Assembly: GCF_900106035.1 (NCBI RefSeq)
Contig: NZ_FNUC01000004.1
Location: forward strand, 3,261,722-3,325,721
Source of the DNA: Jiangella alba
GTDB lineage: Bacteria > Actinomycetota > Actinomycetes > Jiangellales > Jiangellaceae
Direction: 5' to 3'
Length of the DNA stretch: 64,000 bases
Made by a program: the position numbers and the translations under genes. The notes below the pieces were generated by a model. The model searched no databases, was not told where the DNA came from, and was given only the letters and a program-made list of their open reading frames with translations. Below are positions 52,519 to 60,984 of this stretch, piece after piece; within the stretch, counting starts at the first letter, position 1, and each line of letters begins with the position of its first letter.

Positions 52519-54633
52519 ATGCGCAAAGCCGTAGTGATGGCCGTGGGGGCGCTCGTCGCGTCCACGCTCGTCGCGGCACCGGGCCTCGCCGCGTCCGGGG
52601 CACCTGACGCGGCACCGCCGGATTCGGCGTTCCAAAAGGTCACCCTCAACGACACACCCGGTGAGCCGATGGACCTCGTGGTCCTGCCGGACGGCCGGGT
52701 GCTGCACACGACCCGTGCCGGCGAGGTGTGGCTGCACGACCCCGACACGCGGCTCAACACGCTGGCCGCGGAGCTGGACGTCTACGAGCACGACGAGGAG
52801 GGGCTGCAGAGCATCGCGGTCGACCCCGGCTTCGGCACGACGAACAACTGGATCTACCTGTACTACTCGCCGCCGCTGGACACCCCGCTCGACGACCCCG
52901 ACACCCCGACGCTGAACGAGGGCGACGCGCTGTTCGACGGCGTGCCCGCCGACTGGGAGCCGTTCGAGGGGCACATCACCCTGGCGCGGTTCGAGCTGAC
53001 CGGCGACCAGATCGACCTGTCGACCGAGCAGCACATCATGGACGTCCCGGTCGACCGCGGCATCTGCTGCCACGTCGGCGGCGACATCGCCTTCGACGAC
53101 GCCGGCAACCTCTACCTCGGCACCGGCGACGACACCAACCCGTTCGAGTCCGACGGGTTCGCGCCGATCGACGAACGGTCCACCCGCAACCCGGCGTTCG
53201 ACGCGCAGCGCACCTCGGCCAACACCAACGACCTGCGCGGCAAGATCCTGCGCATCACGGTGCAGGACGACGGCTCGTACACCATCCCGGACGGCAACCT
53301 GTTCGAGCCCGGCACCGCGGGCACCCAGCCCGAGATCTACGCCATGGGCCTGCGCAACCCGTTCCGCCTCGAGGTGCAGCCCGAGACCGGCGACGTCTAC
53401 GTCGGCGACTACTCGCCCGACGCCGGCGCCGACGACCCCGCGCGCGGGCCGGCCGGTCAGGGCAAGTGGACGGTCGTCCGCGAGCCGGCGAACTACGGCT
53501 GGCCGTACTGCGCCACGGCCGACAAGCCCTACGTCGACTACGACTTCGGCACCGGGGCGTCCGGCGCGCCGTTCGACTGCGCGGCGCCGGTGAACGAGTC
53601 GCCGCACAACACCGGCCTGACCGAGCTGCCGCCCGTCACGCAGCCGGACATCTGGTACGGCTACGGAGCGTCGGCGGAGTTCCCGGAGCTGGGCACCGGC
53701 GGCATCGGCCCGATGGGCGGCCCGGCCTACGACTTCGACCGGAACGCCACCCGGGGGCGGGCGCCGATCGCCTGGCCCGAGTACTACGACGGCATCCCGC
53801 TGGCCTACGAGTGGACCCGCGACTGGATCAAGGGCATCCACCTCGACGACGACGGCGGGGTCGAGGCGATCGAGAGCATCGTCCCGTCGATCGTCACCGA
53901 CAACCCGATGGACATGGAGTTCGGCCCCGACGGCGCGCTCTACGTCCTCGAGTACGGCGACGGCTTCTTCGCCGAGAACCCCGACGCCCAGCTGTCGCGC
54001 ATCGACTACATCGGCGTGGGCGGCAACCACACGCCGACGCCCGTCGTCGCGGCGGACGTCACCGAGGGGCTGGCGCCGCTGGCGGTGCAGTTCTCCAGCG
54101 ATGGCACGGCCGACGCCGACGGCGACCGGCTGCGCTACGAGTGGGACTTCGACGGCGACGGCAAGGTCGACTCGCGGCAGAAGAACCCGTCGTTCACCTA
54201 CGAGGAGAACGGCCTGTACCACGCGACGCTGAAGGTCACCGACCTCGGCGGCAAGCACCGCAACAAGTCGGCGTCGGCGGAGGTCGACGTCATCGTCGGC
54301 AACCTCACGCCGCAGGTCGAGTTCGTGACGCCGCAGTCGGGCGACACCTTCAGCTTCGGCGACCAGGTGGCGTACGAGGTGCAGGTCACCGACGACCAGC
54401 CGGTGGACTGCTCGCGGGTGCGCGTGACGTACATCCTCGGCCACGACACCCACGGTCACCCGCAGACGACGGCGCTCGGCTGCAGCGGCACGCTGCTGAC
54501 GACGCTGCCGGGCGGTCACGACCCGGGCGACAACCTCACCGGCGTCTTCAACGTCACCTACACCGACGACCCCGGCGAGGGAGTGCCGGCGCTGACCGAC
54601 AGCGCGGAGGTGGTGCTGGTTCCGGCGGGCTGA
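52519..54633 (+). CDS. Secreted sugar dehydrogenase - PKD protein (short form)
   Basis: A 704-residue exported protein with a signal of about 25 residues (AVVMAVGALVASTLVAAPGLAA). The propeller dehydrogenase (about 35-500) has Cys183-Cys184-His185 and GLRNPFRLEV. PKD (503-594) and the His-rich domain (His642, His645, His647 in GHDTHGHP) follow, and the protein then ends without CBM or FIMAH modules. It is the minimal version of the architecture in this window and suggests that the His-rich domain is a core part, not a linker. CGGAGGG is the ribosome site. A strong promoter with operator-like palindromes precedes it. Confidence 0.85.
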   Translation: MRKAVVMAVGALVASTLVAAPGLAASGAPDAAPPDSAFQKVTLNDTPGEPMDLVVLPDGRVLHTTRAGEVWLHDPDTRLNTLAAELDVYEHDEEGLQSIAVDPGFGTTNNWIYLYYSPPLDTPLDDPDTPTLNEGDALFDGVPADWEPFEGHITLARFELTGDQIDLSTEQHIMDVPVDRGICCHVGGDIAFDDAGNLYLGTGDDTNPFESDGFAPIDERSTRNPAFDAQRTSANTNDLRGKILRITVQDDGSYTIPDGNLFEPGTAGTQPEIYAMGLRNPFRLEVQPETGDVYVGDYSPDAGADDPARGPAGQGKWTVVREPANYGWPYCATADKPYVDYDFGTGASGAPFDCAAPVNESPHNTGLTELPPVTQPDIWYGYGASAEFPELGTGGIGPMGGPAYDFDRNATRGRAPIAWPEYYDGIPLAYEWTRDWIKGIHLDDDGGVEAIESIVPSIVTDNPMDMEFGPDGALYVLEYGDGFFAENPDAQLSRIDYIGVGGNHTPTPVVAADVTEGLAPLAVQFSSDGTADADGDRLRYEWDFDGDGKVDSRQKNPSFTYEENGLYHATLKVTDLGGKHRNKSASAEVDVIVGNLTPQVEFVTPQSGDTFSFGDQVAYEVQVTDDQPVDCSRVRVTYILGHDTHGHPQTTALGCSGTLLTTLPGGHDPGDNLTGVFNVTYTDDPGEGVPALTDSAEVVLVPAG

Positions 54634-54657
54634 CGCCCTGATCGTCCGGACACACAC

Positions 54658-54698
54658 GCCGGCCGGGTTCTCGTCCACGGGGCGAGAACCCGGCCGGC
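54658..54698. terminator. 16-bp perfect bidirectional terminator
   Basis: GCCGGCCGGGTTCTCG (54658-54673), loop TCCACGGGG, CGAGAACCCGGCCGGC (54683-54698), between the convergent dehydrogenase and VOC genes. Its downstream arm ends two bases before the stop of the VOC gene. Confidence 0.8.
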
Positions 54699-54700
54699 CC

Positions 54701-55084
54701 CTACTCCCAGACCGTGGCGGCGGCGGTGAACTCGGCCGGGTCGCTGTGTACCGGGATGACGCACAGCAGGTGCCCGCCTGGCGCCCGCAGCGTGTGGCAG
54801 CCCTGCCACTCGCCGACCTCGACGGCGCCGAGCCCGGTGAGCCGGGCCACCTCGGCCGCGACGTCGTCGGTCTCGATGTCGACGTGGTAGCGCGACGGCC
54901 CGTCCTCGAGCGACTGGACGGCGGTCACCAGCCCGGGGACGGCGCCGGGCAGCCCGTGGAACTGCGGCTCGCCGGGCGGGCTCTGGCTGGTGGTGCCGAG
55001 CGCGGCGGTCCAGAACGCGACGCTCCGCCCGGCCTCGGCGGCCGGTGCGTCGATCAACAGGGTGGAGAGGCGGCTGCGATGCAT
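54701..55084 (-). CDS. VOC-superfamily (glyoxalase-like) protein
   Basis: A 127-residue protein with one pair of beta-alpha-beta-beta-beta units: STLLIDAPAAEAGRSVAFWTAALG and RYHVDIETDDVAAEVARLTGLGAVEV ... CHTLRAPGGHLLCVIP. Such proteins are dimeric metal enzymes or resistance and binding proteins; the function cannot be told from sequence. TAGCGT eight bases before the ATG suggests a leaderless transcript. It is convergent with the dehydrogenase gene and shares its terminator. Confidence 0.8.
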   Translation of the reverse strand: MHRSRLSTLLIDAPAAEAGRSVAFWTAALGTTSQSPPGEPQFHGLPGAVPGLVTAVQSLEDGPSRYHVDIETDDVAAEVARLTGLGAVEVGEWQGCHTLRAPGGHLLCVIPVHSDPAEFTAAATVWE

Positions 55085-55109
55085 GCCCCGTGACGCTACC
55101 CGCCGGGCC

Positions 55110-55330
55110 GTCCGCGCCGTTTGCCATGGACACCGCTACGCACCATCCGCCAGGCGGCCGTCCGCGCTGTTTGCAATGGACACTTCTACGCACCATCCGC
55201 CAGGTCGTCCGCGCCGTTTGCATGGACACCTCTACGCACCACCCGCCAGGCGGTCGTCCGCGCCGTACGCACCACCCGCCAGGTCATCCGCGCCGTTTGC
55301 AATGGGCACCTCTACGCACCACCGTCCGCG
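55110..55330 (+). repeat. Tandem repeat of about 50 bp, five units
   Basis: Units begin (G)TCCGCGC(C/T)G at 55110, 55160, 55207, 55256 and about 55286 and contain TTTGCAATGGACACCTCTACGCACCA then CCCGCCAGG. The fourth unit lacks the TTTGCAATGGACACCTCTA part and is only 30 bp. Several frames stay open through it, but none resembles a protein. Confidence 0.8.
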
Positions 55331-55477
55331 GCGGCGGGACCGGGACTCGGCTCGCTGACCATCACCTTGGCAAGGCTGGTCGTCGCGCGCGTGCCCGGAA
55401 TGCCCGGGTTCGGGCGGCGGCCAGCCTTGCCAAGCTGTGCCCGGCCGCGGGCGGTGCGTAGAGGTGCTCATTGCAAA
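55296..55477. repeat. Nested inverted repeat element, MITE-like
   Basis: A 25-bp arm at 55296-55320, starting TTTGCAATGGGC, recurs inverted at 55453-55477 with one mismatch. Inside, CTTGGCAAGGCTGG (55366-55379) pairs exactly with CCAGCCTTGCCAAG (55421-55434) around a further CCCGG-rich hairpin. The outer arm equals the repeat core of the tandem units at its left. The 182-bp element has no coding capacity and could be a small non-autonomous mobile element or a structured RNA. Confidence 0.6.
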
Positions 55478-55942
55478 GGTGCCGCACGCCATCCGGAATC
55501 AGCCGATGGCCGGGTCGCCGGCCGGTGACCCCGTCGTCGCCGCCGGCGGCGGACCCTTGAATCGGTTCGCGACTTTGTCCAGTGACGGTGAGAAGTTCGT
55601 CGCCGAGATGCGTGAAACCTGGCTTGAGTGCTGACGTTCTGTCGCCACGGCGCCGGATGTTGCCGAACCGTGACCTCGTCCGCTCGCCCGCCGGCCACCC
55701 CGTCCCGGCCGCCGCGCCCGACCCGCCAACCCGCAGCTCAGAGCGCATATTGCCTGGTATCGACCGGATCGTCCAGCTGATCCGGCCGCCACGGCCGGCC
55801 CGGCGGTTGTTCGAGCGTCATCGGCTGGTCACCGGAAGAAACTCGTTCGTAACCCTTGACCGCGACTGGCCGCCCTTCCTAGTTTGTTGTCCCAACCGAC
55901 GAACACTCGTGATGCAGGTCACGCCGGGGAGAGGGGGCACCC
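55478..55942 (+). promoter_or_regulatory. Gene-free leader and promoter of the third ROK / second importer operon
   Basis: No supported gene lies in this stretch. TTGACC (55856-55861), 18 bases, TAGTTT (55880-55885) repeats the promoter pattern seen at 47859 and nearly that at 26218. GAAACTCGTTCG lies just upstream (55838-55849). GGGGAGAGGGGG is the ribosome site before ATG 55943. The 65-codon frame 55437-55634 has mixed composition and is not called. Confidence 0.55.
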
Positions 55943-57193
55943 ATGACGGACGCGTCCGCGCCCGCCGACCAGGTGTTCCTGCGCCGGCACAATCTGGCGA
56001 TGGTCCTGCGCGACCTCCGCGACCACGGGCCGCGCTCGCGGGCCCGCATCGCCGCCGACACCGGCCTCAACAAGGCCACGGTCTCCAGCCTGGTCGCCGA
56101 GCTCGGCGAGCTGGGCCTGGTCCGCGACGGCGACGTCGAGCGCGGCGGCGGGGTGGGCCGGCCCGGGCAGACGGTGGAGATCGACGGCCGCATCTGCGGG
56201 CTGGGCGCCGAGGTGAACGTCGACTACGTCGCGGTGCTCGTGCTCGACCTGCGCGGCGAGCAGGTCAGCTACGTCCGCACCCCGCTCGACGTGCCGCGCC
56301 TGGGCGTGGAGAAGACGCTGGACGAGCTGGCCGCGGCCATCGCGGCGGCCGTCGACCACGCCGCGGCTCAGGGTCACGACGTCGGCGGCATCACCGTCGG
56401 CATCCCGGGCATGGTCGAGACCGCGCCCGGCGTGCTGCGGCACGCGCCGAACATCGGCTGGCGCGAGGTGCGCATCGCCGACGAGCTGACCGCGCGGCTG
56501 GCCGGTCCGGCCGCGGCCATCCGGGTCGACAACGACGCCAACCTCAGCGCGCTGGCCGAGTACGCCGTCGGCTCCTCGGCCGGCACCGGCGACCTCGTCT
56601 ACGTCACCGGCGAGACCGGGGTCGGCGGCGGCGTCATCTCCGACGGCGTGCTGCTGCGCGGCACCGAGGGCTACGGCGGCGAGATCGGGCACATGCCGAT
56701 CGGCGACCCCGCCCACCGCTGCGGCTGCGGCAAGCTCGGCTGCTGGGAGGCGTCGGTCGGCCTGGCGGCGCTGCTCCGCGAGGTGGCCGACAAGGACGAC
56801 CCGGTCACCGACCCGTCGGTCGACCTCGAGGTCCGGCTGGCCGAGATCCGCCGCCGCGCGTCGCTCGGCGACGGCCGCACGCTGCGCGGCATCGAGGCGG
56901 TCGGCACCACGCTCGGGCTCGGCGCGGCCATCCTGGTCAACCTCTTCAACCCGCGGGTGATCGTCCTCGGCGGCTACTTCGCCGCACTCGGCGAGTTCTT
57001 CCTCCCGGCCATGGAGACCGAGCTGGACAAGCGGGTCGTCGCACCGGCCCGCGGCGGCTGCCGCATCGAGCTGTCCGCGCTGGGCTTCACCGCCGCCTGC
57101 CGCGGCGGCGCGCACGTCGCCCTCGAAGCCGTCTTCACCGACCCCGCGTCCGTGGCCACCGTCCCGGCCCCACTTCCCGGAGGTATGGCGTGA
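55943..57193 (+). CDS. ROK-family transcriptional regulator (third)
   Basis: A 416-residue regulator. The winged helix is SRARIAADTGLNKATVSSLVAELGELGLV. The ROK domain has IRVDNDANLSALAEY, VYVTGETGVGGGVISDG and the zinc motif GHMPIGDPAHRCGCGKLGCWEA. It is less related to the other two ROK proteins, lacking PIMPGWDG. Unlike the first, it is co-directional with its target: its stop overlaps the importer ATPase start (GTGA at 57190), so regulator and transporter are one operon and probably autoregulated. It most likely senses the sugar brought in by that importer. Confidence 0.9.
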   Translation: MTDASAPADQVFLRRHNLAMVLRDLRDHGPRSRARIAADTGLNKATVSSLVAELGELGLVRDGDVERGGGVGRPGQTVEIDGRICGLGAEVNVDYVAVLVLDLRGEQVSYVRTPLDVPRLGVEKTLDELAAAIAAAVDHAAAQGHDVGGITVGIPGMVETAPGVLRHAPNIGWREVRIADELTARLAGPAAAIRVDNDANLSALAEYAVGSSAGTGDLVYVTGETGVGGGVISDGVLLRGTEGYGGEIGHMPIGDPAHRCGCGKLGCWEASVGLAALLREVADKDDPVTDPSVDLEVRLAEIRRRASLGDGRTLRGIEAVGTTLGLGAAILVNLFNPRVIVLGGYFAALGEFFLPAMETELDKRVVAPARGGCRIELSALGFTAACRGGAHVALEAVFTDPASVATVPAPLPGGMA

Positions 57194-58695
57194 GCGACCC
57201 GTTGCTGCAGATGACCGGCATCGTCAAGGTCTTCCCGGGCGTGCGGGCCCTCGACGGCGTCGACCTCGAGGTCCGCGCCGGCGAGGTGCACTGCCTGCTC
57301 GGCCAGAACGGCGCCGGCAAGTCCACGCTCATCAAGGTCCTGGCCGGCGCCCACCAGCCGGACGAGGGCGAGATCCGCTGGCAGGGCGAGGCCCTCCGGC
57401 TCACCACGCCGCTGGCGGCGATGAAGAACGGCATCGCGACCATCTACCAGGAGCTCGACCTCGTCGACGGCCTGTCCGTGGCCGAGAACATCTACCTCGG
57501 CCACGAGCTGGCCGCGGCCGGCTTCTCCCGCCGCGGCGACACCCAGAAGCAGGCCGCCACGCTGCTGGCGCGGCTCGGCCACCCGGAGATCTCGCCGCGC
57601 CGCGAGGTCGGCACGCTGTCGGCGGCCGGCAAGCAGATCGTCAGCATGGCGCGGGCGCTGTCGCACGACGTCAAGCTGATCATCATGGACGAGCCGTCGG
57701 CGGTCCTCGACCAGGAGGAGGTCGCCCGGCTGTTCAAGGTCATCCGCGACCTCCAGGCCGAGGGCGTCGCCGTCGTGTACATCTCGCACCGGCTCGAGGA
57801 GATCCGCCAGATCGGCGACCGCGTCACGGTCCTCAAGGACGGCCGCACCGTCGCCACCGGCCTGCCCGCCCGCGACACACCGACCCGCGAGCTGACCCGC
57901 CGCATGACCGGCCGCGACATCGAGTACGTGTTCCCGCAGCGGCAGGCCCGCGACGGCCACGGCTCGGTCGTGCTGGCGGTCCGCGACCTCTCCTCGGGCA
58001 AGGCGTTCAGCGGCGTCGACTTCGAGGTGCGGGCCGGCGAGATCGTCGGGCTGGCCGGGCTGGTCGGGTCCGGGCGCTCGGAGATCCTCGAGACCGTCTA
58101 CGGCGCGCGCAAGGCGGCGTCGGGGTCGGTCAGCGTCGACGGGCGGACCCTGCGCAACGGGTCGGTCCGCGCGGCCGTCGGCGCCGGCGTCGGGCTGTGT
58201 CCCGAGGAGCGCAAGAGCCAGGGCCTGCTGCTCGACGAGGCCATCTACCGCAACGTCAGCCTCGCCACCATGGGGCGGTTCGCCCGCCTCGGCTTCCTCG
58301 ACCGCGGCACCGAGAAGCGCGCCGCCACCGAGCACGTCAAGGCGCTCGACGTCCGCCCGCCCGACGTCGACCGCGCCGTCCGCACCCTGTCGGGCGGCAA
58401 CCAGCAGAAGATCGTCCTCGCCAGGTGGCTGCTCCGGGAATGCCGGGTGCTGCTGCTGGACGAGCCGACGCGAGGGGTCGACGTGGGTGCGCGCAGCGAG
58501 ATCTACGCGCTCGTCCGCCGGCTCGCCGACGACGGTGTCGCCGTCGTCCTGGTCAGCAGTGAGGTCCCCGAGGTGCTCGGCCTGGCCGACCGGGTGCTGG
58601 TCCTGCGGGAAGGGGTCGTCGTGCACACCGGGCCGGCCGACGACATCGACGAGCACCGGGTCCTCGACCTGGTGATGGAAGGGAGCGCAGCGTGA
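57190..58695 (+). CDS. Sugar ABC transporter, dual ATP-binding protein (second importer)
   Basis: A 501-residue RbsA/XylG-type tandem ATPase. The first half has GQNGAGKST, LSAAGKQIVSMARAL and LIIMDEPSAVL. The second half has the degenerate GLVGSGRSE, then LSGGNQQKIVLARWL and LLLDEPTRGVDVG. GTG 57190 overlaps the ROK stop by four bases, and the stop overlaps the permease start in the same way. It energises sugar uptake with the single permease that follows. Confidence 0.93.
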   Translation: MSDPLLQMTGIVKVFPGVRALDGVDLEVRAGEVHCLLGQNGAGKSTLIKVLAGAHQPDEGEIRWQGEALRLTTPLAAMKNGIATIYQELDLVDGLSVAENIYLGHELAAAGFSRRGDTQKQAATLLARLGHPEISPRREVGTLSAAGKQIVSMARALSHDVKLIIMDEPSAVLDQEEVARLFKVIRDLQAEGVAVVYISHRLEEIRQIGDRVTVLKDGRTVATGLPARDTPTRELTRRMTGRDIEYVFPQRQARDGHGSVVLAVRDLSSGKAFSGVDFEVRAGEIVGLAGLVGSGRSEILETVYGARKAASGSVSVDGRTLRNGSVRAAVGAGVGLCPEERKSQGLLLDEAIYRNVSLATMGRFARLGFLDRGTEKRAATEHVKALDVRPPDVDRAVRTLSGGNQQKIVLARWLLRECRVLLLDEPTRGVDVGARSEIYALVRRLADDGVAVVLVSSEVPEVLGLADRVLVLREGVVVHTGPADDIDEHRVLDLVMEGSAA

Positions 58696-59762
58696 GCGAC
58701 CAGACTCCGTCCGCACCGCCGACCACCCCGCCCGCCGACGAGCACCGTCGCATCGAGGCGGCCGCGGCGGCCGAGGGCGAGACCCAGTCCGGCTTCGTCC
58801 GGTTCATGAGCAGCCCGTTCGGCCGGAACCTCGGCCTGGTGCTCGCCCTGCTGGTGCTGTGCGTCGTGGGCGTGGCCACCGCCGGCGACCGGTTCGCCAG
58901 CACCGACAACGTGCTGACGATCCTGCGGTTCGCCTCGGTCATCGGCGTGGTCAGCATCGGCATGACGTTCGTGATCATCGGCGGCGGTTTCGACCTGTCC
59001 GTCGGCGCCATCGTCGCGCTCGCGTCGGTCTGGGCCACCACCCTGGCGACGCAGCGGATGGCCGAGGACACCCACTGGCTGATGATGGTGTTCGTCGCCT
59101 GCGCGGTCGGCGTCGGCTGCGGGTTGGTCAACGGCGTCCTCATCGCCTACGGCGGGATGGCGCCGTTCATCGTCACCTTGGCGATGCTGGTCGCCGCTCG
59201 TGGCCTCGCCGAGATCATCTCCGAGAAGCGCACGCAGATCGTCGACGTCCGCGGGCTGGTCGACACCCTCAACGGCGAGTTCCTCGGCATCTCGGTGCTG
59301 ATCTGGATCTTCGCCGTGATCAGCGCCATCGGGTGGGTGCTGCTCAACCGCACCACGTTCGGCCGGCGCACCATCGCCGTCGGCGGCAACGCGACGGCGG
59401 CGCGGCTGGCCGGCATCGCGGTCAAGCGGCACATCGTGCTGCTGTACGTCCTGGTGGGTCTGGCCTGCGGCATCGCCGGGATCATGCTGACCGCCCGCAC
59501 CGGCACCGGCAGCGCGACGCACGGCCTGTACTACGAGCTGGACGCGATCGCCGCCGTCGTCATCGGCGGCACGCTGCTCTCCGGCGGCCGCGGCACCATC
59601 GTCGGCACCGTCTTCGGCGTGCTGATCTTCACCACGCTGACCAACGTGTTCACCCTCAACAACCTCGACAGTTCCACCCAGGCCGTCGCCAAGGGCGCGA
59701 TCATCGTCATCGCCGTGCTCCTGCAGCAGCGGGTCGCGGTCCGCAGCAGCGACTCGTCCTAG
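58692..59762 (+). CDS. Sugar ABC transporter permease (second importer)
   Basis: A 356-residue RbsC-like membrane protein. A polar N-terminal extension of about 45 residues (EHRRIEAAAAAEGETQ) precedes about nine helices. Family blocks are SIGMTFVIIGGGFDLSVGAIVALASV, MAPFIVTLAMLVAARGLAEI and AIAAVVIGGTLLSGGRGTIVGTVFGVLIF. With only one permease gene it should act as a homodimer, in contrast to the paired permeases of the first importer. The GTG start overlaps the ATPase stop. Confidence 0.92.
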   Translation: MSDQTPSAPPTTPPADEHRRIEAAAAAEGETQSGFVRFMSSPFGRNLGLVLALLVLCVVGVATAGDRFASTDNVLTILRFASVIGVVSIGMTFVIIGGGFDLSVGAIVALASVWATTLATQRMAEDTHWLMMVFVACAVGVGCGLVNGVLIAYGGMAPFIVTLAMLVAARGLAEIISEKRTQIVDVRGLVDTLNGEFLGISVLIWIFAVISAIGWVLLNRTTFGRRTIAVGGNATAARLAGIAVKRHIVLLYVLVGLACGIAGIMLTARTGTGSATHGLYYELDAIAAVVIGGTLLSGGRGTIVGTVFGVLIFTTLTNVFTLNNLDSSTQAVAKGAIIVIAVLLQQRVAVRSSDSS

Positions 59763-59837
59763 CCCCCCAGAGCCCACCCCCAAGAGCGCACCCGCCGGAC
59801 GGGCAGTCCGGGACCGAATCGATCCGAGGAGAGACCC

Positions 59838-60902
59838 ATGTCCGTACGCACGAATCGGCCGTACCGCCGGTTACTGACGTCCACGGTCGCCGTGTTCGCG
59901 GCCGGGGCCTTCGTCGTGGGCTGCACCAGCAACGAGCCGGAGGAGGAGAACGAGCCGGCCGCGGAGACCGACGCCGAGGCGCCGTCCGGCGGCAACGACG
60001 AGATCGGCGAGACCGTGACCATCGGGTTCTCCGGGCCCGAGGCCGACCACGGCTGGCTGGCCGCGGTCAACGACTCGGCCATCGCCGAGGCGGGGAAGTA
60101 CGAGGACATCGAGCTGCGCACCGCCGAGGGCACCAACGACGCCAACCTGCAGATCAGCCAGATCGAGACGTTCATCAACGAGGGCGTCGACGCGATCGTG
60201 CTGCTGCCCACCGACGGCGCGCAGCTCACCGAGGTGGCCACCCGGGCGATGGACGCCGGCATCCCGGTCGTCAACGTCGACCGCGAGTTCTCCACCCCGT
60301 TCGCCGCGCGCACGACGATCCTCGGCGACAACTACGGCATGGGTGTCTCGGCCGGCACCTACGCCTGCCAGCTGATCGAGGACAACGGCATCGCCGACCC
60401 GGTGATCGCCGAGATCGCCGGCATCGACTCGCTGCCGCTGACCCAGGACCGTTCGCAGGGCTTCGCCGACGCGCTGGAGGCCTGCGGGCAGACCGTCGAC
60501 AACCGCGTCGCCGCCGAGTTCACCGTCGAGTCCGGTGAGGAGCAGGCCTCGAACCTGCTGCAGGCGGCTCCGCAGATCGACATCGTCTGGAACCACGACG
60601 ACGACCAGGGCGTCGGCGTGAAGCAGGCGTTCGACAACGCCGGTCGCGACGAGTTCTTCTTCATCGGCGGCGCGGGCTCGGCGAACGCCATGCGGTGGAT
60701 CCAGGACGGCGAGATGGAGGCGACCATCCTCTACCCGCCGACGCAGGCCGCCGACGGCATCCGGCTGGCCCGGCTGCTGGCGCAGAACAAGGGTTTGTCG
60801 GACCTGGTCCAGGTCGAGGTACCGCGCCGGATCGTGCTCAACGCTCCGGTCGTCAACGCCGACAACGTCGAGCAGTACCTCCCCCTGGGGTTCGAATCCT
60901 GA
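59838..60902 (+). CDS. Sugar ABC transporter substrate-binding lipoprotein (second importer)
   Basis: A 354-residue lipoprotein with lipobox VVGC (Cys29) and an acidic linker. The ribose-binding fold shows VTIGFSGPEADHGWLAAVNDSAIAEAGKYEDIELRTAEG, INEGVDAIVLLPTDGAQLTEVATRAMDAGIPVVNVDREF and VWNHDDDQGVGVKQAFDNAG. It differs from the first binding protein in length and binding-site sequence, so the two importers probably take different sugars. Its ribosome site GAGGAGAG precedes ATG 59838. A 22-bp perfect palindrome lies just behind the gene. Confidence 0.92.
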   Translation: MSVRTNRPYRRLLTSTVAVFAAGAFVVGCTSNEPEEENEPAAETDAEAPSGGNDEIGETVTIGFSGPEADHGWLAAVNDSAIAEAGKYEDIELRTAEGTNDANLQISQIETFINEGVDAIVLLPTDGAQLTEVATRAMDAGIPVVNVDREFSTPFAARTTILGDNYGMGVSAGTYACQLIEDNGIADPVIAEIAGIDSLPLTQDRSQGFADALEACGQTVDNRVAAEFTVESGEEQASNLLQAAPQIDIVWNHDDDQGVGVKQAFDNAGRDEFFFIGGAGSANAMRWIQDGEMEATILYPPTQAADGIRLARLLAQNKGLSDLVQVEVPRRIVLNAPVVNADNVEQYLPLGFES

Positions 60903-60920
60903 TTCAGGACGCGGTGAGCG

Positions 60921-60942
60921 GCGGGGCCGGCGCCGGCCCCGC
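60921..60942 (+). terminator. 22-bp perfect palindrome after the second binding-protein gene
   Basis: GCGGGGCCGGC (60921-60931) meets its complement GCCGGCCCCGC (60932-60942) with no loop. Like the hairpin at 32373-32405 it stands between a binding-protein gene and the next metabolic gene in the same direction. Confidence 0.6.
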
Positions 60943-60984
60943 CCGACCCGTCACCGACGGGGGACACAACGGAAGGCACAGCAC

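Noticed and set aside
55437-55634. A 65-codon frame before the third ROK gene
   Set aside because: It begins inside the inverted-repeat element, lacks a ribosome site and resembles no protein.
60888-60902. GGTTCGAATCC, which resembles a tRNA T-loop
   Set aside because: It is the in-frame end of the binding-protein gene (LGFES-stop), and no acceptor, D or anticodon arms can be formed around it.
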